Shown: positions 6,972 through 14,156, numbered from the stretch's first letter. The stretch is 24,287 bases of DNA from JBOGIF01 sp050742415 (GCA_050742415.1 JBOGIF010000197.1:1-24287); one strand, 5' to 3'. Program-made: numbers and translations. Notes: generated by a model not told the origin, from the letters alone.

Positions 6972-9454
6972 AGGCCGTGATCATGGCCGGCGGCGAGGGC
7001 ACCCGGCTTCGGCCGTTGACCTCGAACGCCCCGAAGCCGCTCATGCCGCTCGCCAACCGCCCGATGATGGAGCATGTCGTACGGCTCCTGAAGCAGCACG
7101 GCTTCGACGAGATCGTGGTGACCCTGGCCTTCCTTCCCCAGACCATCCGTACGTACTTCGGCGACGGGGCCGAGTTCGGCGTCCGGCTGGTGTACGCCAC
7201 CGAGGAGACGCCACTGGGGACGGCGGGATCGGTGCGCAACGCCCGAGACGAGCTGGACGAGCCCTTCCTGGTCATCTCGGGCGACGTCCTGACCGACATC
7301 GACCTGACCGAGGTGGTGAGGTTCCACACCGAGCGCAACGCCATCGCCACCATCGCCCTCAAGTCGATGGAGAACCCGCTTGAGTTCGGCATCGTGATCA
7401 CCCGCGACGACGGATCGATCGAGCGTTTCCTGGAGAAGCCCACGTGGGGCCAGGTGTTCAGCGACACGGTGAATACGGGCATCTACGTCTGCAACCCGGA
7501 GGTGTTCGACTACATACCGGCCGGCCAGTCGGTCGACTTCTCGAGCGACGTGTTCCCGAAGCTGCTGGCCGACGGCAAGCCCCTCTTCGGACACGTCGCC
7601 GAGGGTTACTGGGAGGACGTGGGCACGCTCGAGTCCTACCTGCGCGTCCACCAGGACGTGCTCGACGGGAAGGTCGCCGTCGACCTGCCCGGCTTCCCCA
7701 TGTCGCAGGGGGTGTGGCTCGGCGAAGGTGCGGAGGTCGACCCGGCGGCCCGCATCGAGGGCCCCGCCATTATCGGCGACTACTGCCGGGTGGAGGCCGG
7801 AGCCCAGCTCCGCTCGTACACGGTTCTTGGTGCCAACGTCATGGTGCGGTCCGACGCCTTCATCGAACGCAGCGTGGTGCATGACAACGCCTACATCAGC
7901 AAGGGCGTCCGCCTGCGGGGTTCGGTGGTCGGGCGCTCCAGCGACCTGAGGGCCTACGCCCGGTGCGAGGAGGGCGTGGTCCTGGGCGATAACTGCTTCG
8001 TCGGCGAGCACGCCGCCATCAGCCCCGGCGTCAAGATCTACCCGTTCAAGACGGTGGAGCCGGGCGCGATCATCAACTCCTCGATCGTCTGGGAGTCGCG
8101 GGGCGCCCGCAGCCTGTTCGGGCGCACGGGCGTGACCGGGCTGGCCAACGTCGACGTCACGCCGGAGCTGGCCTGCCGGGTGGCCATGGCCTACGCCACC
8201 ACCATGAGGAAGGGCTCGACCGTCGTCACCTCGCGCGACTCCAGCCGGGCGGCGCGGGCGCTGAAGCGCGCCGTCATGGCCGGCTTGAACGCGGCTGGCG
8301 TCGACGTCGACGACCTCGAGATGGCGCCGGTACCCGTCACCCGGTTCCTGGTGCGCACCCAACGGGCCCAGGGCGGGATAACGGTGCGCCTGGCCCGGGA
8401 CGACCCGCAATCGGTGACCATCCGCTTCTTCGACGCCGACGGCACCGACATCGACGAGGCGGCGCGCCGCAAGATCGAGCGATTCTTCTACCGCCAGGAC
8501 TTCCGGCGGGCGTTCGCCGCCGACATCGGCGAGATCGGCTTCCCGCCCCGCGCCCTGGAGTACTACACCGCGGCCCTGATGCAGACCGTCGACGACGACC
8601 TGATCCAGGGAGCCGGCTTCCAGGTGGTCATGGACTACGCCTACGGCTCGACCTCGCTCGTCATGCCCCATGTGCTGGCCAAGCTGGGCGCCGACATCCT
8701 CGCCGTCAACCCCTTCGCCTTCACCGCCGGCGCCGCCGCCTTCGAGCCGTCGACGCATGCCGCACGGGTGGCCGACCTGGTTCGCAGCTCCGGGGCGCAC
8801 CTCGGGGTGGTGATCGACCCCGACGGCGAGCACGTCACTCTCATCGACGACGAGGGCAACGTGCTGAGCAACGAGCAGGCGCTGCTGGCGGTGGTGAGCC
8901 TGGTCGCCTCGGAGAAGGACGCCCGCATCGCCCTTCCCGTGTCCGTGAGCCAGGCCGCCGAGCGCATCGCCGAGGCCGCCGGCGCCGAGATCGTGTGGAC
9001 CAAGCTCTCCGACAGCCACATCATGGACGTGGCCGCGTCGGGCGGGGTGTCCCTGGCCGCCAGCCAAGACGGCGGCTTCATCTTCCCGGACTTCCTTCCG
9101 GCCTATGACGCCACGGCCACCGTGATCAAGCTCCTGGAGATGTTGGCCCGGTCGGGCACCAAGCTCTCGACCGTGACGGCCGGGCTCCCGCGTGTCCACA
9201 TCGCCCACGAGAGCGTGGCCACGCCCTGGGAGCAGAAGGGCCTGGTCATGCGCAAGGTGGTCGAATGGGTCAAGGATGACGAGGTGGTGCTCGTGGACGG
9301 GGTGAAGGTGATCTACGACGACGGGTGGGCCCTGGTCCTGCCGGACCCGGAGGAGCCCACGACCCATGTCTGGGCAGAAGCGGGCAGCGACGTCGACGCG
9401 CGCCGCCGGGCCCAGGACCACGCTCGCCGGATCCGCCAGGTGCTGCGGGCGTAA
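6968..9454 (+). CDS. Nucleotidyltransferase / hexapeptide / degenerate phosphohexomutase fusion (mannose-1-phosphate guanylyltransferase-like)
   Basis: An 828-residue, three-part protein. Residues 1-235 form a sugar-1-phosphate nucleotidyltransferase: MKAVIMAGGEGTRLRPLT, ISGDVLTDID with the metal-binding Asp, FLEKP and GYWEDVGTLESYL. Residues about 250-375 are left-handed beta-helix hexapeptide repeats. Residues about 380-828 align with phosphomannomutase/phosphoglucomutase (SLFGRTGVTG, LTPELA-like TPELACRVA, FIFPDFLPAYDA). All four functional loops of the mutase are altered: TASHNP is replaced near 472-482, DGDADR by DPDGEH (617-622), GEESGH by SQDGGF (699-704) and RPSGTEP by LPDPEEP (791-797). 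The mutase is therefore probably inactive. ATG 6968 has a strong AAGGAGGGG site and overlaps pgsA. Likely product is GDP-mannose or a related NDP-sugar; the substrate is inferred. Confidence 0.85.
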   Translation: MKAVIMAGGEGTRLRPLTSNAPKPLMPLANRPMMEHVVRLLKQHGFDEIVVTLAFLPQTIRTYFGDGAEFGVRLVYATEETPLGTAGSVRNARDELDEPFLVISGDVLTDIDLTEVVRFHTERNAIATIALKSMENPLEFGIVITRDDGSIERFLEKPTWGQVFSDTVNTGIYVCNPEVFDYIPAGQSVDFSSDVFPKLLADGKPLFGHVAEGYWEDVGTLESYLRVHQDVLDGKVAVDLPGFPMSQGVWLGEGAEVDPAARIEGPAIIGDYCRVEAGAQLRSYTVLGANVMVRSDAFIERSVVHDNAYISKGVRLRGSVVGRSSDLRAYARCEEGVVLGDNCFVGEHAAISPGVKIYPFKTVEPGAIINSSIVWESRGARSLFGRTGVTGLANVDVTPELACRVAMAYATTMRKGSTVVTSRDSSRAARALKRAVMAGLNAAGVDVDDLEMAPVPVTRFLVRTQRAQGGITVRLARDDPQSVTIRFFDADGTDIDEAARRKIERFFYRQDFRRAFAADIGEIGFPPRALEYYTAALMQTVDDDLIQGAGFQVVMDYAYGSTSLVMPHVLAKLGADILAVNPFAFTAGAAAFEPSTHAARVADLVRSSGAHLGVVIDPDGEHVTLIDDEGNVLSNEQALLAVVSLVASEKDARIALPVSVSQAAERIAEAAGAEIVWTKLSDSHIMDVAASGGVSLAASQDGGFIFPDFLPAYDATATVIKLLEMLARSGTKLSTVTAGLPRVHIAHESVATPWEQKGLVMRKVVEWVKDDEVVLVDGVKVIYDDGWALVLPDPEEPTTHVWAEAGSDVDARRRAQDHARRIRQVLRA

Positions 9455-9474
9455 GGCGCGGCGCGGCGCTCAGC

Positions 9475-9480
9475 TAGCTT
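9475..9480 (+). promoter_or_regulatory. -10 box (TAGCTT) of leaderless gcvH message
   Basis: TAGCTT is followed by exactly six bases and the gcvH ATG at 9487. No ribosome binding site is present. The 32-base gap after the preceding gene leaves no space for a glycine riboswitch. Confidence 0.5.
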
Positions 9481-9486
9481 GCCGGG

Positions 9487-9867
9487 ATGAACGTCCCCGA
9501 CGACCGTCGCTACACGTCGGACCACGAGTGGGCGCGTGAGGAGGACGGACATGTGCGGGTCGGGATAACCGACTACGCCCAAGACGCCCTCGGCGACGTG
9601 GTGTTCGTGGCCCTGCCGGCCGTCGGCACGGTGGTGGAGGCAGGAGGCCCGCTGAGCGAGATCGAGTCCACCAAGTCGGTGTCCGACGTCTACTCGCCGG
9701 TCTCGGGAACGGTGGTGGAGGTGAACTCCACCCTCGGGGACTCGCCCGGACGGGTGAACGAGGAGCCCTACGGCGAGGGCTGGATCTGCGTGATCGAGCC
9801 GGCAGGAGGAAATGACCTGAGCGCGCTGATGGACCCTGAGGCCTACCGCCGGCTCGTCGCCGAGTAG
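9487..9867 (+). CDS. gcvH: Glycine cleavage system H protein
   Basis: The lipoyl carrier that shuttles the aminomethyl group between the P, T and L proteins of the glycine cleavage system. The 126-residue sequence is normal in length. It begins with YTSDHEWAREEDGHVRVGITDYAQDALGDVV and carries the lipoylation site EIESTKSVSDVYSP, with Lys63 as the lipoylated residue. The C-terminus SALMDPEAYRRLVAE is typical. It starts the long cluster that ends with gcvT-gcvPA-gcvPB about 4.3 kb downstream and is next to garA, as in mycobacteria (Rv1826-Rv1827). The start is fixed by the conserved N-terminus and the upstream TAGCTT box. No lpd (L protein) gene lies in the window. Confidence 0.96.
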   Translation: MNVPDDRRYTSDHEWAREEDGHVRVGITDYAQDALGDVVFVALPAVGTVVEAGGPLSEIESTKSVSDVYSPVSGTVVEVNSTLGDSPGRVNEEPYGEGWICVIEPAGGNDLSALMDPEAYRRLVAE

Positions 9868-9876
9868 GAAAGTACC

Positions 9877-10377
9877 GTGACGGGGGTGTACTGCAACCAG
9901 TGCGGCCACCGCAACGCGGAGGGTGCCAACTTCTGCTCTTCCTGCGGTGGTCTCCTCGAGCCCGAGATGGGTGACGAGACCACCGTCACGTTCGCTCCCG
10001 TGGAGGCCTCTGCCGACGGGGTCGAGGAGGAGCTGTCCGTCACGCTCGGCGAGCTGGGGGAGAGCACGGCCGTGCTGGTGGTCAAGCGGGGGCCCAACGC
10101 GGGGTCCAAGTTCGTCCTGAACAGCGGCGTGACCACCGCCGGTCGCCATCCCGACAGCGACGTCTTCCTCGACGACATCACCGTTAGCCGCCGCCATGCC
10201 GAGATCGTGGCCAGCCACGCGGGCTACACCGTGCGCGACGCGGGCTCGCTGAACGGCACGTACGTGAACCGCGAGCGGATCGAGGAAGGGCCTCTGGCGA
10301 ACGGCGACGAGGTCCAGATCGGCAAGTTCCGGCTGGTGTTCTTCTCGGGGCTCACCCCCGACGCCGACGAGGCCTAG
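9877..10377 (+). CDS. garA: FHA-domain regulator, GarA/OdhI-like, with N-terminal zinc ribbon
   Basis: A 166-residue cytoplasmic phospho-switch protein. Residues 5-25 form a zinc ribbon with Cys6, Cys9, Cys20 and Cys23. Next comes ETTVT (Glu34-Thr38), the motif phosphorylated by PknB and PknG in mycobacterial GarA. The FHA domain follows with GRHPDSD, SRRHAEI and GSLNGTYVNRE. In mycobacteria and corynebacteria this protein binds and controls 2-oxoglutarate dehydrogenase components and glutamate enzymes; binding is switched off when the N-terminal Thr is phosphorylated and docks onto its own FHA domain. The FHA part is nearly identical in motif order to GarA, which itself lacks the ribbon. The GTG start is nine bases after gcvH with AGGAAAG before it. 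Orthology to GarA is strong; targets here are inferred. Confidence 0.9.
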   Translation: MTGVYCNQCGHRNAEGANFCSSCGGLLEPEMGDETTVTFAPVEASADGVEEELSVTLGELGESTAVLVVKRGPNAGSKFVLNSGVTTAGRHPDSDVFLDDITVSRRHAEIVASHAGYTVRDAGSLNGTYVNRERIEEGPLANGDEVQIGKFRLVFFSGLTPDADEA

Positions 10378-10386
10378 GGCCGGCGC

Positions 10387-11241
10387 GTGGAGGAACGGGC
10401 CTACCTCTCGATCGGCGAGGTGCTGTCGCTGCTCAAGACCGAGTTCCCCGACGTGACCATCTCCAAGATCCGGTTCCTCGAGAGCCAGGGCCTGCTCGAC
10501 CCCGAGCGCACGCCGTCGGGCTACCGGAAGTTCTACACGAACGACGTCGACCGCCTCCGCTGGATCCTCCGCCAGCAGCGCGAGCATTTCCTGCCGCTGA
10601 AGGTCATCAAGGGCCGGCTGCGAGCGGGCCACGAAGGTGCGAGCGAGCTCGACGAGGAGCCGGAGGCGACACCGTCGCCAGCCCGGCCGGCGGCACGCGC
10701 CCCCGCCGTCATCCCGCCACCGCCCGCCGTCACGAGCACCCTGGCGACCGCCCCACCGATACCCCCGGCGGCCGCCGCCCCTGCGCCGAACCGGTTCTCG
10801 CCCCGCGGGGCCCGGCCCGACATGCCCGGTGCGGGGACACCCGCCCGCACCGGGGTCAGCCTCACCCTGGCCGAGCTGGTAGGAGCGAGCGGCCTGCCCG
10901 AGGACGACGTGCGGGAGCTGGAGCGCTTCGGCCTGATCAGCGGACGGCGCGTGGGCGCTTCCGTCTACTACGACGAGGACGCATTGGCGGTCTCGCACCT
11001 GGCGGCCGGCTTCATGAAGTACGGGGTGGAGGCACGCCACCTCCGGATGTACAAGACCTCCGGTGAGCGGGAGGCCGGCTTCTTCGAGCAGGTCGTGATG
11101 CCGATGCTCAAGCAGCGCAACCCCGATGCCCGGCGCCAAGCCGTCGACGCCCTGGCCGAGCTGACCCGTCTCGGGCAGGCGCTGCGGGCAGCGATGCTCG
11201 AACAGGCGCTGCGGCCTCACGTCGAGGGCTCCACCTCTTGA
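10387..11241 (+). CDS. MerR-family transcriptional regulator, FtsR/Rv1828 type
   Basis: A 284-residue DNA-binding regulator. The N-terminal winged helix reads YLSIGEVLSLLKTEFPDVTISKIRFLESQGLLDPERTPSGYRKF, the form shared with Rv1828 and the corynebacterial division regulator FtsR. A Pro/Ala-rich linker (residues about 95-155) leads to a second helical domain (VSLTLAELVGASGLPEDDVRELERFGLI) and a helical C-terminus used for dimerisation in this group. No ligand-binding cysteines are visible, so metal or redox sensing is unlikely. The gene follows garA with only nine bases between, as in the mycobacterial locus, and GTG 10387 is the only start that keeps the whole HTH. FtsR activates ftsZ in Corynebacterium; the target here is unknown. 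The stop lies four bases before the hpt start. Confidence 0.88.
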   Translation: MEERAYLSIGEVLSLLKTEFPDVTISKIRFLESQGLLDPERTPSGYRKFYTNDVDRLRWILRQQREHFLPLKVIKGRLRAGHEGASELDEEPEATPSPARPAARAPAVIPPPPAVTSTLATAPPIPPAAAAPAPNRFSPRGARPDMPGAGTPARTGVSLTLAELVGASGLPEDDVRELERFGLISGRRVGASVYYDEDALAVSHLAAGFMKYGVEARHLRMYKTSGEREAGFFEQVVMPMLKQRNPDARRQAVDALAELTRLGQALRAAMLEQALRPHVEGSTS

Positions 11242-11245
11242 CGGA

Positions 11246-11815
11246 TTGAGCGCGCCGCCGCCGGCACCTCGCACGGTCGTGAGCGCCGAGGAGCTGCGCG
11301 ACGGCGTGGCCAGGGTGGCGGCGGAGCTCTCGTCGGCCTATCCCCGGGGGGTGCTGCTGGTGGCGGTGCTCAAGGGCAGCGTCCCGTTCCTCGCCGACGT
11401 GGTCAGGGCTATGACCAACTTCCCGGAGGTGGACTTCATGGCCATCTCCGCCTACGCCCCCGACAGCGGCCGGGTCCGGATCGTCAAGGACACCGAGGTC
11501 GACGTCGCCGACCGCGACGTGGTACTGGTCGAGGACATCGTCGACACCGGCCTCACCCTCACCTACCTGCTGGGCGAGCTGGGCCGCCGCCGCGCCCGTT
11601 CAGTCGAAGCCTGCACCCTCCTCGACAAGGCGACGCGGCGCATCGTCCCGGTGCCGATCCGCTTCCGCGGGTTCGCCGTCGGCGACGAGTACGCCCTCGG
11701 CTATGGCATGGACTTCGCGCAGCGCTATCGCAACCTCGACCGGGTCGTTGCGGGCGACCTGAACGTCCTCCAGGAGGACCCGGATGCGTACGTGGGAGCG
11801 CTATATGCGAGCTAG
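11246..11815 (+). CDS. hpt: Hypoxanthine (guanine) phosphoribosyltransferase
   Basis: Salvages hypoxanthine and guanine to IMP and GMP using PRPP. The 189-residue protein has the flexible-loop region and LLVAVLKGSVPFLADVVRAM at 37-56, the PRPP loop VVLVEDIVDTGLTL (92-105) and the purine-binding Lys128 in TLLDK. VGDEYALGYGMDFAQRYRNL lies near the C-terminus. TTG 11246 is the first start after the merR stop. GTG 11279 is an equally possible start that would trim 11 low-complexity residues; family conservation begins only after it. The TAG stop (11813-11815) forms the first half of the presumed -10 box of the next gene. Placement of hpt between the two regulator genes differs from the mycobacterial order. 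Confidence 0.92.
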   Translation: MSAPPPAPRTVVSAEELRDGVARVAAELSSAYPRGVLLVAVLKGSVPFLADVVRAMTNFPEVDFMAISAYAPDSGRVRIVKDTEVDVADRDVVLVEDIVDTGLTLTYLLGELGRRRARSVEACTLLDKATRRIVPVPIRFRGFAVGDEYALGYGMDFAQRYRNLDRVVAGDLNVLQEDPDAYVGALYAS

Positions 11816-11818
11816 GGT
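11813..11818 (+). promoter_or_regulatory. -10 box (TAGGGT) of DUF151 gene, overlapping hpt stop codon
   Basis: TAGGGT contains the hpt TAG stop and ends six bases before the GTG start of the DUF151 gene. The spacing equals that at pgsA and gcvH. There is no convincing ribosome binding site. Confidence 0.4.
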
Positions 11819-11824
11819 CGCTCC

Positions 11825-12307
11825 GTGGTCGAGATGCACCTGGTGGGCGTCCGGGTCGAGATGCCCACCAACAACCCGATCGTGCTCCTACGCGAGGCCG
11901 ACGGGCAGCACCGGGTCCTGCCCATCTTCATAGGGCCCGTGGAGGCCACTGCCATCGCCTTCGCTCTCCAGGGCGTCGTGACCCAGCGGCCGATGACCCA
12001 CGACCTGATGAGGGAGCTGCTGGTGTCGTTGGGCGTGGGCGTCGAGCGGGTCGTGATCACCGAGCTTCGCGAGCGGACCTTCTACGCCGAGATCGAGATG
12101 ACCACCAACGGCTCGGGCTGCAAGGTGTCGAGCCGTCCGTCCGACGCCATCGCCTTGGCGGCCCGCCTCGGTACGCCCATCTTCGCCAGCGAGGCGGTGC
12201 TCGAGGAGGCGGCCGTTCCCGTCGGTGACGACGACGAGGAAGAGGATGAGGTCGAGCGCTTTCGGGAGTTCCTCGAAGGCGTCAACCCGGAGGACTTCGC
12301 CTCCTAG
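11825..12307 (+). CDS. DUF151 bifunctional-nuclease-family protein (Rv1829-like)
   Basis: A 160-residue member of the BFN/DUF151 family, named for plant proteins with RNase and DNase activity; in M. tuberculosis Rv1829 holds the same position between two merR genes. Visible family motifs are VGVRVEMPTNNPIVLLRE, LPIFIGPVEATAIAFAL, RPMTHDLM and SSRPSDAIALA. The C-terminus adds a very acidic stretch (GDDDEEEDEVERF) followed by a short amphipathic tail. The GTG start gives MVEMHLVGVRVEMP, which fits the usual N-terminus; an ATG three codons later is the alternative. No enzymatic role is proven in bacteria, so the nuclease name should not be taken literally. It lies nine bases after hpt. Confidence 0.88.
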   Translation: MVEMHLVGVRVEMPTNNPIVLLREADGQHRVLPIFIGPVEATAIAFALQGVVTQRPMTHDLMRELLVSLGVGVERVVITELRERTFYAEIEMTTNGSGCKVSSRPSDAIALAARLGTPIFASEAVLEEAAVPVGDDDEEEDEVERFREFLEGVNPEDFAS

Positions 12308-12316
12308 GTCTTCGTT

Positions 12317-12335
12317 CGCCGGTCCTTCCCCGGCG
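12317..12335. terminator. Possible hairpin between DUF151 gene and merR2
   Basis: CGCCGG and CCGGCG form a perfect six-base stem around a seven-base loop, nine bases past the DUF151 stop. There is no T-run after it, so it would be at best a weak intrinsic terminator or an attenuating hairpin. It precedes a TACACT promoter box for the next gene, which makes a transcription boundary here plausible. Confidence 0.3.
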
Positions 12336-12348
12336 CCTGCCCGTCACC

Positions 12349-12367
12349 TACACTGCCGTAACTACGG
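12349..12367 (+). promoter_or_regulatory. Promoter -10 (TACACT) and dyad operator upstream of merR2
   Basis: TACACT at 12349-12354 is a good -10 box. Directly after it lies CCGTA-AC-TACGG (12356-12367), a perfect inverted repeat at the expected transcription start. The position suggests an operator, perhaps for one of the two MerR proteins encoded alongside. No -35 is clear. Confidence 0.4.
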
Positions 12368-12405
12368 TTGCGTAAGTCGTGACGGTTCGGGGCAAGGGGA
12401 CGCAG

Positions 12406-12879
12406 ATGGAGCAGGGATTTCGGGGGCCGCAGGTTTGCAAGATCGTCGGCATCACCTACCGCCAGCTGGACTACTGGGCCCGTACCGACCTGATCCGCCC
12501 ATCCATCGCCGACGCCAAGGGGAGCGGCACCCGTCGGCACTACTCCTACCGGGACCTGGTGGAGCTCAAGGTGATCAAGGGCCTGCTCGACGGCGGAGTC
12601 TCGCTGCCGTCGGCCCGCCGGGCGATCGAGTACCTGCGCCAGAACCTGGGGGAGGACGTCGCCAACGCCAGCCTGGTCATGAACGGCAGCGGCTCGGTGC
12701 TCACCCGCACCGACGGGGAGCTGATCGACCTGGTACGGCAAGGCCAGGGTGTGCTCAGCATCGTGGCCCTCGGCGGCGTCGTGAACGAGCTGGACGCGGC
12801 GATCACGGAGATGCCCCCGGGGGTCGCGCCGGCCGTGGAGGTCGCGCCGCCGGGCCCGGCGGCAGCTACAGGGGGGTAG
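12406..12879 (+). CDS. MerR-family transcriptional regulator, Rv1830 type
   Basis: A 157-residue regulator. Its N-terminus GFRGPQVCKIVGITYRQLDYWARTDLIRPSIADAKGSGTRRHYSYRDLVELKVIKGLLDGGVSL is the winged-helix DNA-binding domain of the Rv1830 group, which is strongly conserved across Actinobacteria. The second half is a helical dimerisation region ending in an Ala/Pro/Gly-rich tail. ATG 12406 was chosen because AAGGGGA lies five bases upstream; a GTG at 12379 would add nine residues not expected in the family. Unlike its neighbours it appears to have a true leader of roughly 45 bases, starting at the TACACT box and containing a dyad. Its position beside gcvH-garA-merR1-DUF151 matches the mycobacterial arrangement. 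Target genes are unknown. Confidence 0.9.
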   Translation: MEQGFRGPQVCKIVGITYRQLDYWARTDLIRPSIADAKGSGTRRHYSYRDLVELKVIKGLLDGGVSLPSARRAIEYLRQNLGEDVANASLVMNGSGSVLTRTDGELIDLVRQGQGVLSIVALGGVVNELDAAITEMPPGVAPAVEVAPPGPAAATGG

Positions 12880-12898
12880 GACCCTGACCCGGGCCGAC

Positions 12899-13333
12899 GT
12901 GGCGCAGCCTCTGGGGCCGGAGCCTCACTCGCAGGTCCGCTTCGCCCACAACTCGGAGCTCCAGTTCGCCAAGCTCCTGGACTTCTACCGGGTCGTCTGG
13001 CACTACGAGCCCCGCACCTTCGTCCTCGAATGGGACGGCGAGGGCAAACCGGCACAGGCCTTCACGCCCGACTTCTACCTCCCGACTTACGACCTCTACA
13101 TCGAGATCACCACTCTCAACCAGAAGCTGGTCACCAAGAAGAACCGCAAGGCTCGCCGGCTGGTCGAGCTCCACCCTGAGGTGCGCATCAAGATCTTCTA
13201 CCAGCGCGACTACCTCAACCTGTTGGTGAAGTACGGGTTGGAGCCACCGTCGGAGGTCCCACCCGTGGCCCCGGTGGAGCCGATCCCACTCCGCTTCGAG
13301 GCCGATCCGCGGGCTCGCCGTCGCCCTGCCTGA
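12899..13333 (+). CDS. Small conserved protein with PD-(D/E)XK-nuclease-like core
   Basis: A 144-residue protein of unknown function. Its core resembles a PD-(D/E)XK nuclease fold: a helix with Glu20 (HNSELQFAKLLDFY), then FTPDFYLP with Asp58, then a strand YIEITT with Glu69, where the usual catalytic Lys is Thr71. Several lysines follow (QKLVTKKNRKARRL), and RIKIFYQRDYLNLLVKYGL closes the core. The C-terminal 30 residues are Pro- and Arg-rich and probably disordered. GTG 12899 follows merR2 by 19 bases and no ribosome binding site is clear; the stop is seven bases from hisN. The fold assignment is my inference from motif order. With Lys replaced by Thr it could be an inactive or variant nuclease. 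Its high motif regularity argues for a real, conserved gene. Confidence 0.7.
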   Translation: MAQPLGPEPHSQVRFAHNSELQFAKLLDFYRVVWHYEPRTFVLEWDGEGKPAQAFTPDFYLPTYDLYIEITTLNQKLVTKKNRKARRLVELHPEVRIKIFYQRDYLNLLVKYGLEPPSEVPPVAPVEPIPLRFEADPRARRRPA

Positions 13334-13340
13334 CCCCGCG

Positions 13341-14123
13341 GTGCCCGGCGACCTGGCCTTCGCCCTCGAGCTGGCCGACGTGGCCGACGTCCTCACCATG
13401 GAGCGCTTCGGGGCGGCCGACCTGAAGGTCGAGACCAAAGGCGACCTCACTCCCGTCACCGACGCCGACCGGGCGGTGGAGGAGGCGCTGCGCCGCCGTA
13501 TCGCGACCCAGCGGCCGGGCCAGGCCGTGGTGGGGGAGGAGATGGGCGACGCCGGCTGTGGCGCCGGAGCGTCCACCCGCTGGATCGTCGACCCCATCGA
13601 CGGGACCAAGAACTATCTCCGCGGGGTGCCCGTGTGGGCGACGCTCATCGGCCTCGAGCGCGACGGCCGGGTCGTCGTGGGTGTCGTGTCCGCACCAGCG
13701 CTCGGACGCCGGTGGTGGGCGGCCCGCGGCGAGGGCGCTTGGGCCGGCTCGCGACGAATCGGTGTCTCCGGCGTCGCCAGCCTCCAGGACGCGTTCCTGA
13801 GCTACGACAGCGTCGTGGGCTTCGAGACCCACTCCCTGGGCGACGGGTTCCTGGCGCTTGCCCGGCGGTGCGGGCGTACCCGGGCGTACGGCGACTTCTG
13901 GTCCCACATGCTGGTTGCGGAGGGCGCGATCGACATCGCCGTCGAGCCGGAGGTGGCGCTGTGGGACGTCGCCGCCATCCAGGTCATCGTCGAGGAGGCC
14001 GGTGGCCGGTTCACCGACCTGGCCGGCCGGGCCCGCCCCGACGGTGGCAGCGCCGTGTCCACCAACGGCCTTCTCCACGACGAGGTGCTGGCTGGCCTGG
14101 GTGCGGGAGGGGGCGGCGGGTAG
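13341..14123 (+). CDS. hisN: Inositol-monophosphatase-family phosphatase, histidinol-phosphatase (HisN) type
   Basis: A 260-residue Mg-dependent phosphatase. Metal ligands are visible as Glu66-Glu67 in VVGEEMG, WIVDPIDGTKNY with Asp84 and Asp87, and WDVAA with Asp209. The stretch GTKNYLRGVPVWATLIGLERDG followed by VGVVSAPALGRRWWAARGEGAWA is characteristic of actinobacterial HisN, which removes the phosphate of L-histidinol phosphate; inositol phosphatases usually differ here. No other his genes are in the window, so the substrate is assigned by motif only and inositol- or other sugar-phosphatase activity remains possible. GTG 13341 gives the normal N-terminus. The C-terminus is a short Gly run (AGGGGG). 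It sits seven bases after the PD-(D/E)XK-like gene and 33 bases before gcvT. Confidence 0.83.
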   Translation: MPGDLAFALELADVADVLTMERFGAADLKVETKGDLTPVTDADRAVEEALRRRIATQRPGQAVVGEEMGDAGCGAGASTRWIVDPIDGTKNYLRGVPVWATLIGLERDGRVVVGVVSAPALGRRWWAARGEGAWAGSRRIGVSGVASLQDAFLSYDSVVGFETHSLGDGFLALARRCGRTRAYGDFWSHMLVAEGAIDIAVEPEVALWDVAAIQVIVEEAGGRFTDLAGRARPDGGSAVSTNGLLHDEVLAGLGAGGGGG

Positions 14124-14139
14124 GGCCCCCGGCACCCGT

Positions 14140-14145
14140 TACGCT
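14140..14145 (+). promoter_or_regulatory. Possible -10 box (TACGCT) upstream of gcvT
   Basis: TACGCT ends eleven bases before the gcvT ATG, which would leave a leader of only four or five bases. The gap between hisN and gcvT is just 33 bases, so a glycine riboswitch cannot fit. Confidence 0.35.
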
Positions 14146-14156
14146 GCCTCGCGCTG

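Noticed and set aside
6935..9421. 828-residue minus-strand frame opposite the NTase fusion
   Set aside because: It is the antisense image of a high-GC gene (His, Val, Asp, Gly repeats) with no recognisable domain.
9455..9486. Glycine riboswitch before gcvH
   Set aside because: The gap is only 32 bases and holds a -10 box; no riboswitch can fit. The same applies to 14124-14156 before gcvT.
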